The notes under the pieces are model-generated. The model searched no databases, was not told the DNA's origin, and was given only the letters and a program-made list of their open reading frames with translations. From contig JAJYHX010000002.1 of assembly GCA_021784575.1 (NCBI GenBank), positions 248,001-312,000 on the forward strand: 64,000 nucleotides of DNA, given 5' to 3'. The translations under genes were made by a program, and so were the position numbers. The DNA is from Nitrospirota bacterium (lineage in GTDB: Bacteria > Nitrospirota > JACRHJ01). Positions 7,669-14,560 of this stretch are shown in pieces; within the stretch, counting starts at the first letter, position 1, and every line of letters starts with the position of its first letter.

Positions 7669-8394
7669 TTAAGTAAGGTTCGGCGACCAGGGGTTTACGT
7701 GCCTTCTCTCCCTCGGGTTATCCGCCTGATTCCTCGTCGGGCTGAAGAATATTCCCGGCGCATGAACCAGCTTGCTGTACGGGAAGTACGCCAGAAGTAT
7801 CATCACCAAGGTGAAGTGCACGAGAAAAACGGGGTCCGTCGGCACGGCGGAGAAATTAAAGGTGGCAAGCCCGTACACGAAGCCTTTTATATCCACCATG
7901 AACGGCCTCTCGTAGAACTTCATCATCAGGCCGGTACCGGCTATAAAGAAAATCAGGGTAAGGGCGAAGTAATCCGCCAGGGAGGATATGAACACGGTCC
8001 TGTCCACAGTGGTGCGCCTCATAAGGAGGTACAGCACCGCTATCGGGAGGACTATTCCGGCGACTATGCCGATGTATTGCAGCTTCATATCCCAGGCCGG
8101 CAGGGGATAAAGGAAATAACGCAGGTGCCGGAGCACAACAAAAAGAAAGGCCCAGTGAAAGACCACGCCGCCCAGCCATGTCCATTTGTTGCTCCTGTAG
8201 AGGCTCCTGAACAACAACACTTCGCTTAAGACGCGGACGGCTGCGCCGAAAGAAGTCGTGGGGGCTGGCGTAGTGGGTATCTTAAGGGGGGACGGGGTCT
8301 TGGCATATACCATTATCTTGCAAAGGATGCCGAAGACGAAGACAGCCGCCGCTCCATAGGCCATCAGGGAAAAGATTATCGTAAGAAATTGCAT
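7669..8394 (-). CDS. dsrM: DsrM-like cytochrome b (NarI-type) membrane subunit
   Basis: A 241-residue membrane protein with about six hydrophobic segments, of the NarI/DsrM family that binds two b hemes and exchanges electrons with menaquinol. Histidines in suitable helix positions are visible (VFHWAFLFVVLRHLRY and LVHFTLVMILLAYFPYSKLVH). The C-terminal HAPGIFFSPTRNQ is typical of NarI-like ends. It pairs with DsrK (next gene, 13-base gap). It is shorter than the longest DsrM proteins but normal for the NarI-like core. The partner subunits DsrJ/O/P of the full transmembrane complex are not found next to it. Confidence 0.87.
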   Translation of the reverse strand: MQFLTIIFSLMAYGAAAVFVFGILCKIMVYAKTPSPLKIPTTPAPTTSFGAAVRVLSEVLLFRSLYRSNKWTWLGGVVFHWAFLFVVLRHLRYFLYPLPAWDMKLQYIGIVAGIVLPIAVLYLLMRRTTVDRTVFISSLADYFALTLIFFIAGTGLMMKFYERPFMVDIKGFVYGLATFNFSAVPTDPVFLVHFTLVMILLAYFPYSKLVHAPGIFFSPTRNQADNPRERRHVNPWSPNLT

Positions 8395-8428
8395 CGATCT
8401 CCTTCCTTCAAGACCGGTTGACGCTCAT

Positions 8429-8457
8429 CCCGTCCCGCTCCGTCAGAGCGGGACGGG
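8429..8457 (-). promoter_or_regulatory. Intercistronic stem-loop between dsrC and dsrM
   Basis: A perfect 12-bp inverted repeat (8429-8440 with 8446-8457, 5-base loop) lies in the 89-base gap between dsrC and dsrM. No T-run follows on either strand, so it is not a simple intrinsic terminator. Such hairpins often protect the upstream cistron's mRNA from 3' decay, which would let dsrC be made in excess over the membrane complex; that use is inferred. Confidence 0.6.
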
Positions 8458-8483
8458 ACCATCAAAGACCGCTTCCGATTTGG

Positions 8484-8819
8484 CTATACGCAGCCGGTCG
8501 GCTTGGGAAGCCCGGCGATTTTGCAGGCCTGTTTCGCCGGCCCGGCGGGATAGAGCGAGTAGAGATACTTCGTGTTGCCCTTCTCCGGCCCGAGCTTCGC
8601 GCCAATGGCCTTGACCAGTATCTTGATCATCGGGGCTATCTTGTATTCGGCATAGTAATCCCTGAGGAAATTTACCACTTCCCAGTGCGCCTCGGTCATC
8701 TCGACTTCTTCCTGCTCCGCAAGGAAACCGGCGACGTCCTCGTTCCAGTCGTTCAGATTAATCAGATATCCGTCCTCGTCAACCTCGTAAGATTTGCCTT
8801 TGAATTCAATCGTCGGCAT
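8484..8819 (-). CDS. dsrC: DsrC sulfur carrier with both redox cysteines
   Basis: A 111-residue protein of the DsrC/TusE/RspA family. The flexible C-terminal arm ends ACKIAGLPKPTGCV: C99 and the penultimate C110 are both present, 11 residues apart, which is the signature of true DsrC (TusE keeps only the last cysteine). The residues PMIKILVKAIG and GNTKYLYSLYP match the conserved core. DsrC carries sulfite-derived sulfur as a trisulfide or persulfide between DsrAB and DsrMK. It is the first gene of the long operon, preceded by a strong candidate promoter at 9028-9057 and an AGGAGG ribosome binding site. dsrAB must lie elsewhere if present. Confidence 0.95.
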   Translation of the reverse strand: MPTIEFKGKSYEVDEDGYLINLNDWNEDVAGFLAEQEEVEMTEAHWEVVNFLRDYYAEYKIAPMIKILVKAIGAKLGPEKGNTKYLYSLYPAGPAKQACKIAGLPKPTGCV

Positions 8820-9027
8820 CTTGCTACCTCCTGAATTAAGAGAGTTACCCTGCCACCCACAGACGCCCCAGCGACACCTGTGATTCTATAAAATGGCTCG
8901 ACATTCTGCCTTGTTCCGCGGCTTTGTGACCCGGACTTAAGGACGGGAAAAAATAAACTTCGCGTTTTGTTGCCGGAGGTTATAATAATCAGGAATCAAT
9001 TTTAAAACGCTGTTTATTTTCGCTGAT

Positions 9028-9057
9028 AATATAAGTCTGGTAAAGGCTGGTTGTCAA
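9028..9057 (-). promoter_or_regulatory. Candidate sigma70 promoter of the dsr operon
   Basis: Read on the minus strand, a perfect TTGACA (9052-9057) is followed after 17 bases by TTATAT (9029-9034), or after 18 by TATATT. The region between dsrC and the CbiA-like gene is strikingly AT-rich. The implied leader is about 200 bases long, leaving room for regulation upstream of dsrC; I see no strong hairpin in it. Confidence 0.55.
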
Positions 9058-9108
9058 GTTTTTTTAACAACATTAATATAGAAAATTTTAAAACCTTTAT
9101 AAATTTAG

Positions 9109-10503
9109 TTAATAACTGCCTTTAACACCATCGATAGAAGTTTTTCTTATCAAATCCACAAATGCCGGGGCCCAGCCGGGCGTGCCGAGGGAATGAATAT
9201 GCGTATAAGCGGCCAGTATGTTTTTATATACCATACCGTCGCGGGTCCCATCCACTCCCCTCCCCCGCAGCACCTGGAATGCGAATCCGGCGTCCATGCC
9301 GATCCTCTCTGCGCTGGAATGATGGAACTCGTGCGCCCTTATCTCCTGGGCGAATACGGGCCATGAACCCTCCCCCGTGGGGCGTAGCAGGACATAGCCG
9401 TGTCCGACAGGCCGTTTGGACATCTTTATGGTATACGGGAAGACCTCGGCCATGCGGCACATAAGCCCCTCCCATACAATGCCGGAGCAGAGATACATAA
9501 GCCCGCCGCACTCGGCGTAAACCGGCATCCCGGCGGCGGTGGCGTCCTTTACGGCCTTTCTCATGGAGGCGTTCTTTTCGAGGGCTTCCATGTGGACCTC
9601 CGGGAACCCTCCTCCTATATACAGCGCGTCCACTTCCGGCAGGGTCTCGTCGCTGAGCGGCGAAAACGGAATCAACTCCGCCCCGGCCGCACGCAGGGCC
9701 TCCAGGTTCTCCGGGTAATAGAACGTAAACGCCCTGTCCATGGCGACGCCAATCCGGACAACCGGCTCCGGAACGACCGTCTCCTTCAGGCTTATCTCCG
9801 GAAGCGGCGCGGCCGACGAGGCTATTTCGGTTATCCTGTCGAGGTCGAGGTTCTCGGCTATTATGCTCCGCATCTCGGAGATTACCGGAAGAAGCCCTTC
9901 ATCCTCCCTCAGCGGCACAAGGCCCAGGTGCCGCATACGGATTCCCATCTCCTCCCTGTGCGGCAAGGCCCCGAGCACCGGAACGCCGCAGAAACGCTCC
10001 ACGGCCTCACGTAGTTTCTTTTCGTGCCTCGAACCCTTTACCTTGTTTAGAATAATCCCGGCTATTTCCGTATCCGGCTCGAAGCTGCGAAAGCCGTTCA
10101 CGAGCGGCGCAATCCCCCTGGTCATGCCGTAGCAGTCTATTACAAGCAGGACGGGAGATTTAAGGAGCCTCGCAAGGCCGGCGGTGGAGTCTGTCCCCTC
10201 CATGTCCATCCCGTCATAGAGGCCCATGTTGCCCTCTATTATGGATATGTCCGCGCCTTTCGCCCGCCTCTGAAAGCTTTCCAGTATCTTTCCGGCCCCC
10301 ATAATGTAGAAGTCGAGATTATAGGAAGTCCTGCCCGTCGCGGCCTCGTGCCACATCGGGTCTATGAAGTCCGGCCCTTTCTTGAACGGCTGGACCTTAA
10401 GCCCCCTGGCCGAGAGCGCGGCAGATAGCCCTATGGCGACGGTGCTTTTGCCGGAGCTCCTGTGCGGTGCGGATATTGTAAGCCTGGGGATGGAAATATC
10501 CAT
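9109..10503 (-). CDS. cbiA: CbiA/DsrN-family glutamine-dependent amidase
   Basis: A 464-residue cobyrinate a,c-diamide synthase family protein: N-terminal P-loop-like ATPase (SAPHRSSGKSTVAIG) and C-terminal class I glutamine amidotransferase domain with nucleophile cysteine in YAECGGLMYL. CbiA amidates two acetate side chains of cobyrinate for B12; the close homolog DsrN amidates siroheme for dissimilatory sulfite reductase. Its position directly upstream of dsrC on the same strand makes DsrN-type activity plausible, but the sequence alone does not decide. The start at 10503 is chosen over the ATG at 10512 because a TATAAT box overlaps the upstream ATG and no Shine-Dalgarno is present, suggesting a leaderless message. 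Confidence 0.85.
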   Translation of the reverse strand: MDISIPRLTISAPHRSSGKSTVAIGLSAALSARGLKVQPFKKGPDFIDPMWHEAATGRTSYNLDFYIMGAGKILESFQRRAKGADISIIEGNMGLYDGMDMEGTDSTAGLARLLKSPVLLVIDCYGMTRGIAPLVNGFRSFEPDTEIAGIILNKVKGSRHEKKLREAVERFCGVPVLGALPHREEMGIRMRHLGLVPLREDEGLLPVISEMRSIIAENLDLDRITEIASSAAPLPEISLKETVVPEPVVRIGVAMDRAFTFYYPENLEALRAAGAELIPFSPLSDETLPEVDALYIGGGFPEVHMEALEKNASMRKAVKDATAAGMPVYAECGGLMYLCSGIVWEGLMCRMAEVFPYTIKMSKRPVGHGYVLLRPTGEGSWPVFAQEIRAHEFHHSSAERIGMDAGFAFQVLRGRGVDGTRDGMVYKNILAAYTHIHSLGTPGWAPAFVDLIRKTSIDGVKGSY

Positions 10504-10510
10504 GACATGC

Positions 10511-10540
10511 ATTATAACTTTGGTTGACAGCGCCTGTCCA
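10511..10540 (-). promoter_or_regulatory. Candidate promoter of the CbiA/DsrN-like gene
   Basis: On the minus strand TGGACA (10535-10540), an 18-base spacer and a perfect TATAAT (10511-10516) end seven bases before the ATG at 10503. Transcription would start at or next to the start codon. It interleaves with the plus-strand promoter at 10524-10552. Confidence 0.5.
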
Positions 10541-10552
10541 TAAATTTATACT
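10524..10552 (+). promoter_or_regulatory. Candidate promoter of the cysteine synthase gene
   Basis: A perfect TTGACA (10524-10529), 17-base spacer and TATACT (10547-10552) point toward the cysteine synthase gene at 10665. The box overlaps the divergent promoter of the CbiA/DsrN-like gene, so the two genes could share one operator. Confidence 0.6.
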
Positions 10553-10579
10553 GAGAATGGACCTAAATCCAAAACCGCC

Positions 10580-10606
10580 GGGTCCCCGCTTTCGCGGGAA
10601 TGACGG
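10580..10606. repeat. Dispersed palindrome (GTCATTCCCGC family)
   Basis: A short palindrome with arms around CCCGC/GCGGG and flanks GGGT..GAATGACGG sits in the leader of the cysteine synthase gene. Related copies are seen near 12876-12908, 21056-21126, 30551-30590 and 56761-56796. This is a widespread class of intergenic bacterial repeats; here it would form a hairpin in the 5' untranslated region. Confidence 0.6.
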
Positions 10607-10664
10607 ACTTAGAGGCGGGTAATAACGGTCTATAATATACCCCTGAAAGGACGGCAATACATAA

Positions 10665-11573
10665 ATGAGTGTGCTTGACTCCATCGGAAACACCCCTTTG
10701 GTAGAGATACGGAACATAAACCCGAACCCGCGCGTGCGGATAATGGCGAAGCTCGAAGGCGCGAATCCCGGCGGCTCCGTCAAGGACAGGCCGGCGCTCT
10801 ACATGATACGGAAAGCCGAGGAGCAGGGAAGCCTCACAAGGGACAGGATTATCCTTGAGGCGACCTCCGGCAACACCGGCATCGGGCTTGCCATGGTCGC
10901 GGCGGCAAAGGGATACAGGCTTAAGCTCACGATGCCCGCATGTGTCTCGCTCGAGCGCAGGAGCATCCTCCAGGCCCTCGGGGCCGAGATTGTCCTCACC
11001 CCCGCCGCGGAGGGCACCGACGGCGCGATACGCGAGGCGCACAGGGTCCTCGATGCCGCGCCCGAAGTCTATTTCATGCCGAACCAGTTCGCAAACGCAT
11101 ATAACGTAAGCGCCCATTACGAAACCACGGGTCCGGAGATTTATACGCAGGCAAAGGGAGAAGTGGCCGCATTCGTGGCCGGAATCGGCACCACGGGCAC
11201 GATAATGGGCGTCGGAAAGAGGCTGAAGGAATACGATAAATCCATAAAAATCATCGGCATAGAACCTGTCATGGGACACAAGATACAGGGCCTCAAGAAC
11301 ATGAAGGAGGCCATAGTCCCGGCGATATTCGACCCCTCCAGGCTCGACGACAAGCTGACTATAAACGACGACCTGGCATACGAGACCGCGCGCGACCTGG
11401 CCCTCAAGGAAGGCATATTCGTCGGCATGTCATCCGGGGCGGCCATGGCGGGCGCGATTCAGGCCGCAAAGGCCCTCAAATCCGGCACAATCGTTACACT
11501 CTTCCCGGACAGGGGCGACAGATACCTGAGCACCACGCTATTCAAGTCCATCTGCGGGAAGTGTAACCCGTAA
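10665..11573 (+). CDS. cysM: Cysteine synthase (CysM-type, PLP-dependent)
   Basis: A 302-residue O-acetylserine sulfhydrylase. It opens DSIGNTPLVEI, has the PLP lysine in GGSVKDR (K40), the phosphate-type loop TSGNTG near residues 66-71, GIGTTGT for cofactor phosphate binding, and GMSSGAA near the C-terminus. CysM forms use thiosulfate as well as sulfide, which fits the sulfur context; the enzyme could equally use sulfide. Divergent from the CbiA/DsrN-like gene with overlapping promoters. Length and motifs are typical. The CKCNP tail with two cysteines is slightly unusual. It probably heads a transcript that continues into the cytochrome and flavoprotein genes. Confidence 0.9.
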   Translation: MSVLDSIGNTPLVEIRNINPNPRVRIMAKLEGANPGGSVKDRPALYMIRKAEEQGSLTRDRIILEATSGNTGIGLAMVAAAKGYRLKLTMPACVSLERRSILQALGAEIVLTPAAEGTDGAIREAHRVLDAAPEVYFMPNQFANAYNVSAHYETTGPEIYTQAKGEVAAFVAGIGTTGTIMGVGKRLKEYDKSIKIIGIEPVMGHKIQGLKNMKEAIVPAIFDPSRLDDKLTINDDLAYETARDLALKEGIFVGMSSGAAMAGAIQAAKALKSGTIVTLFPDRGDRYLSTTLFKSICGKCNP

Positions 11574-11596
11574 CTTACCGTATTCATGGAGGAATT

Positions 11597-11917
11597 ATGA
11601 AACATACCGCATGGGTTTGGGCGCTCGTTTTCGTTGCGTCCTTATGGTCATGCACGGCATGTGCGGGAAGCCAACCGTCCGTAAAGACCGGGGAAAAGCT
11701 GTTTTATGAAACATCGCTCGGCACGAACGGCAAATCGTGCGCGTCATGCCATAAAACCACTGAAAACATTAAGAAAGACACCGCCAAATATCCCGGCGAT
11801 CCGGCGCTTAAGAATGTAATCAACGGCTGCATCACCGAGAACCTTAAAGGGAAACCCCTTCCTGACGGTTCCGCCAGGATGAATTCGCTCATACTGTACA
11901 TGAGGTCTGTAAAATAA
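11597..11917 (+). CDS. Small periplasmic monoheme cytochrome c
   Basis: A 106-residue exported protein with a signal peptide (or a weak lipobox at C19) and one heme c site, CASCH at residues 48-52, within a class I-like fold (KTGEKLFYETSLGTNGKSCASCH). The C-terminal helix SARMNSLILYMRSVK resembles that of c-type domains; methionines there could be the sixth ligand. It lies 23 bases after the cysteine synthase stop with GGAGG upstream of the ATG. Likely a soluble electron carrier; partner unknown. Confidence 0.82.
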   Translation: MKHTAWVWALVFVASLWSCTACAGSQPSVKTGEKLFYETSLGTNGKSCASCHKTTENIKKDTAKYPGDPALKNVINGCITENLKGKPLPDGSARMNSLILYMRSVK

Positions 11918-11922
11918 ACTCA

Positions 11923-12501
11923 ATGAAAGTACTATGTTTTTCCGGAAGCCCCAGGTCTGGCGGAAATACGGAAATCCTGCTTGCCGAGCTCCTGCGCGGG
12001 GCGTCGGACGCCAGCGCGCAAACAGAGCTTGTTCAGCTAAGCAAGGTGCGTTTCGACCCCTGCATTTCCTGCGGACGGTGCTACAAAACTGGGCGTTGCG
12101 AGGTCGAGGACGCCTTCAAGCCAATCCTCGACAAGATCATAGAAGCAGACCATGTCGTGCTCGCTTCTCCCATATATTTCATGGGGTTAAGCGCCTGGGC
12201 AAAGATACTGGTAGACCGCTGCCAGTGCCTCTGGGCGAGGAAATATATCCTTAGTGAACCTCTTCCCAGGTATCACGGCGATATTCAGAGGCGCGGGGTA
12301 TTTATCTCCACAGCCGGTTCCGGGGTGCCAGAAGCCTTCCAAGGCGCTGTTTTTACAGCGAAATATTTCTTCGACGCCATCGGCGTCCTGCACTGGAAGA
12401 ACCTCCTTTACGCACGCATCGACGCCAAAGGCGAGATAAAATCGCACCCCACGGCCCTGCGCGAGGCATACGAAACCGGGCGCGAACTGGTAAAAAAGTA
12501 G
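11923..12501 (+). CDS. NAD(P)H-dependent FMN reductase / flavodoxin-fold flavoprotein
   Basis: A 192-residue protein of the NADPH-dependent FMN reductase (iron-sulfur flavoprotein-like) family. The FMN phosphate loop FSGSPRSGGNTE is at the N-terminus, followed by a four-cysteine segment CISCGRC...GRC (about residues 45-58) that in some relatives binds an Fe-S cluster, and ASPIYFMGLSAWAK, the flavin-ring loop. It begins 5 bases after the cytochrome c gene, so the two are co-transcribed; a redox partnership is plausible. It ends just before a dispersed repeat. Confidence 0.82.
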   Translation: MKVLCFSGSPRSGGNTEILLAELLRGASDASAQTELVQLSKVRFDPCISCGRCYKTGRCEVEDAFKPILDKIIEADHVVLASPIYFMGLSAWAKILVDRCQCLWARKYILSEPLPRYHGDIQRRGVFISTAGSGVPEAFQGAVFTAKYFFDAIGVLHWKNLLYARIDAKGEIKSHPTALREAYETGRELVKK

Positions 12502-12542
12502 CGTTTTTCACCCACCCGTTTACCCCCGAAACCCGCCCCCGA

Positions 12543-12664
12543 GGCCGTTTTCGCCCCGTTTTCGATACCGCCGAAATTTCGTGAATTTAAAACTTTTTTA
12601 CCTTAATAATCGCCGGGTTTTAGAATCAATCCATAACTGCTACCGACAGTAAACTTCGCCTACC
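12543..12664 (+). repeat. Dispersed long repeat, copy 1
   Basis: Copy 1 of an intergenic repeat also found at 16450-16620 (same strand) and 57148-57345 (opposite strand). Shared blocks are a GC-rich left part (CCGTTTTC, TTCGATACCG), an AT-rich middle (TTTTAATAATC), a GGTTTTAGA..AATCC block and an identical right end CTTCGCCTACC, where similarity between copies stops. No coding potential is seen. The rest of the 437-base gap (12502-12939) holds a possible promoter and a hairpin, listed separately. Confidence 0.75.
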
Positions 12665-12763
12665 CATGAAACTTACTCTTTGGCGCTCGTCCACAATTAT
12701 GAGCAAATTGCCTTATGGTTTCCGGCGGGAATCCAGTAATTTTGCGTTTACATAAAATACAAT

Positions 12764-12792
12764 TTGCTTAATTGCGCAAGTGTAATTATAAT
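12764..12792 (+). promoter_or_regulatory. Weak candidate promoter for the beta-propeller gene
   Basis: TTGCTT (12764-12769) is followed after 17 bases by a perfect TATAAT (12787-12792), in an AT-rich stretch. It would give a ~140-base leader containing two GGAGG-like sites and the hairpin at 12880-12917. Confidence 0.4.
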
Positions 12793-12879
12793 GCGCTTTT
12801 ACTTATCGGATTTTAATCCAACATAAGGAGGTGAGAGCGTTAAAGAGGTGATGTCATACTGAGAGAACCACAGTTCGTC

Positions 12880-12917
12880 ATTCCCGAATGCCTTTATCGG
12901 GAATCCAGATTTTTTTT
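12880..12917 (+). terminator. Hairpin plus T-run just upstream of the beta-propeller gene
   Basis: An 8-bp stem (12880-12887 with 12897-12904) with a 9-base loop is followed by eight Ts (12910-12917). It has the look of an intrinsic terminator, but it sits only 23 bases before the next start codon, so it may act as an attenuator or merely be a member of the dispersed GTCATTCCCG palindrome family. Confidence 0.45.
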
Positions 12918-12939
12918 ATAACACTAAGGAGGCCTTATT

Positions 12940-13467
12940 ATGAGAAATCTGTTCCGTATCTGCCTTTTGACGTTCTCCATGCTCGTCCTTGCCGCCGCCG
13001 TGGCCTCGGCGGATCCAGTATTGAAACAATATAGAGCCGCGATGATGCAGTGGTATCCTAAAATTATCACTGGCAACAGGCTGAGCAACCCCTACGTCAT
13101 AGCCTTCGACGGGAGCCATATCTGGGTGACAAATTATACCGATCCCGCCGGCAGCCTGAGCGTGTTCAATGCGAGCGATGGAAGTCCCGCGACGAGTTTC
13201 GGCACGAACGGCGTAATTACCGGCAACGGGCTGAGCGATCCCGATGGCATAGCCTTCGACGGGAACCATGTCTGGGTGCCGAACTATAATAATCCCGGCA
13301 GCGTGAGCGTGTTCAACGCGAGCGACGGGACTCCGGCGAAGAGTTTCGGCAATAATGGCAACATTACCGGGCTGAACAACCCCATGGGCATAGCCTTCGA
13401 CGGCACGAATATGTGGGTGACGAACGGGGGCTACGGCGTGACGAGGATACCGGTTCTACAGTATTAA
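12940..13467 (+). CDS. Secreted short beta-propeller (NHL/YVTN-like) protein
   Basis: A 175-residue exported protein with a clean signal peptide (ending ASADP) and about three ~43-residue repeats built on the pattern '[43 protein letters not shown]'. This is the NHL/YVTN propeller type, but three blades is too few for a closed propeller, so it may oligomerise or be a shortened version of a longer repeat gene. AGGAGG precedes the ATG. The repeats are very similar to one another at DNA level, so slippage is easy. Function unknown; surface or periplasmic location follows from the signal. Confidence 0.75.
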   Translation: MRNLFRICLLTFSMLVLAAAVASADPVLKQYRAAMMQWYPKIITGNRLSNPYVIAFDGSHIWVTNYTDPAGSLSVFNASDGSPATSFGTNGVITGNGLSDPDGIAFDGNHVWVPNYNNPGSVSVFNASDGTPAKSFGNNGNITGLNNPMGIAFDGTNMWVTNGGYGVTRIPVLQY

Positions 13468-13473
13468 TTTTCA

Positions 13474-13572
13474 CCCTCTCCCGGCCTTCGGCCTGCCCTC
13501 CCCCATCAAGGGGGAGGGTAAATTCCTGCACCCCTCTCCCGCAGCTGGGAGAGGGGCCGGGGGAGAGGGCTT
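13474..13572. repeat. Dispersed GC-rich repeat (CCCTCTCCC family)
   Basis: Two nested palindromic units of the type CACCCTCTCCC..GGGAGGGT and CACCCCTCTCCC..GGGAGAGGG. Related sequence occurs at 29442-29533, inside rsmD at 55535-55580, and at 56877-57000. Non-coding here. It separates the beta-propeller gene from the tRNA cluster. Confidence 0.7.
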
Positions 13573-13628
13573 TTATTTGCCGTAAGAAACTTTTACACCG
13601 CCGTGATATACTTCCTTTGCAAAAACTG

Positions 13629-13657
13629 TTGACATTGCCCGGCGGCTGGTGTATATA
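13629..13657 (+). promoter_or_regulatory. Strong promoter of the tRNA cluster
   Basis: A perfect TTGACA (13629-13634), a 17-base spacer and TATATA (13652-13657) end 13 bases before the tRNA-Pro 5' end, as expected for a tRNA operon. A GC-rich discriminator is not obvious. Confidence 0.75.
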
Positions 13658-13670
13658 TTTCCCTTCTGAG

Positions 13671-13748
<78 letters not shown>

Positions 13749-13812
13749 GTGGGCGGCGGGTTTCGGGCAGGCTGGCCTTAAGGCGGGCCGACTGTCCGGG
13801 CCCTTCAAATAT

Positions 13813-13889
13813 GCGCCCGTAGCTCAGGTGGATAGAGCAACAGCCTTCTAAGCTGTGGGCCGCAGGTTCGAGTCCTGCCGGGCGCGCCA
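13813..13889 (+). tRNA. tRNA-Arg (TCT)
   Basis: Acceptor GCGCCCG pairs with CGGGCGC, CCA is encoded, and the anticodon loop CTTCTAA gives TCT (reads AGA/AGG). 65 bases after tRNA-Pro. Confidence 0.95.
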
Positions 13890-13991
13890 GTTCCTGGGCA
13901 ACGCGGTTATATCGCAGGGCAAGCGGGCGCGGAAATATTCACGAGACGCTATTTCCCGGCCCTTTGACAATATAAAATCGGCCAACCTTGC

Positions 13992-14067
13992 GGTGAGTGT
14001 AGCACAATGGTGGTGCACCAGATTGTGGATCTGGGCGTTGTGGGTTCGAGTCCCATCACTCACCCCA
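13992..14067 (+). tRNA. tRNA-His (GTG)
   Basis: Anticodon loop TTGTGGA gives GTG. A G precedes the acceptor GTGAGTG and faces the discriminator C, the G-1 identity element of tRNA-His; CCA is encoded. Confidence 0.95.
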
Positions 14068-14103
14068 CTGTCTCACCCATGCAGAAGCTGGTCGACCGGC
14101 CGT

Positions 14104-14180
14104 GCGCCCGTAGCTCAGTTGGATAGAGCGTCGGACTTCGAATCCGCAGGCCGCAGGTTCGAGCCCTGCCGGGCGCGCCA
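14104..14180 (+). tRNA. tRNA-Arg (TCG)
   Basis: Acceptor GCGCCCG/CGGGCGC, anticodon loop CTTCGAA gives TCG, encoded CCA. Very similar body to the tRNA-Arg(TCT) at 13813, suggesting duplication with anticodon change. A TCG anticodon, rather than ACG, reads CGA/CGG (and others by wobble). Confidence 0.95.
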
Positions 14181-14264
14181 GTCCAGGGACATCAAGGCCG
14201 CAACAAGCGCGCCTTTGGCCGCCGGAATTCCGGGCGCGCGGAAATTCATGGGCCTCGAGGAAAC

Positions 14265-14341
14265 GCGCCTGTAGCTCAGTTGGATAGAGCAATGGATTCC
14301 GGATCCATGTGCCGGGGGTTCGAGTCCCTCCAGGCGCGCCA
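14265..14341 (+). tRNA. tRNA-Arg (CCG)
   Basis: Acceptor GCGCCTG/CAGGCGC, anticodon loop TTCCGGA gives CCG, encoded CCA. Third arginine tRNA in the cluster. Confidence 0.95.
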
Positions 14342-14441
14342 GAACTCCGGGGCGAAGGAAATTAAATTCGCCATCCCCGCGAGATGACGTGCCGACAGTG
14401 AAAACGGAAAGCGGGAATCCGGCGACTTTTATAATTTATTC

Positions 14442-14517
<76 letters not shown>

Positions 14518-14526
14518 ATAAAATCA

Positions 14527-14560
14527 AGGGGTTACAGCTTAGGCTGTAGCCCCTTTTTCT
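14527..14560 (+). terminator. Intrinsic terminator of the tRNA cluster
   Basis: A 12-bp stem (14527-14538 with 14543-14554, TTAG loop, one G-U pair) followed by a T-rich tail. The stop codon of the convergent minus-strand gene (14532-14534) lies inside the stem, so the element may serve both directions. Confidence 0.85.

Noticed and set aside
9060-9108. Possible terminator for the CbiA/DsrN-like gene
   Set aside because: T-rich and A-rich stretches exist but no stable stem of adequate length was found, so read-through toward dsrC cannot be excluded.
10563-11279. 238-aa minus-strand frame opposite cysteine synthase
   Set aside because: Antisense of a well-conserved enzyme; no domain.
13040-13450. 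Regular repeats suggesting a CRISPR array
   Set aside because: They are in-frame beta-propeller repeats in a gene with signal peptide and Shine-Dalgarno; no unique spacers of constant length. No CRISPR array was seen anywhere in the window.
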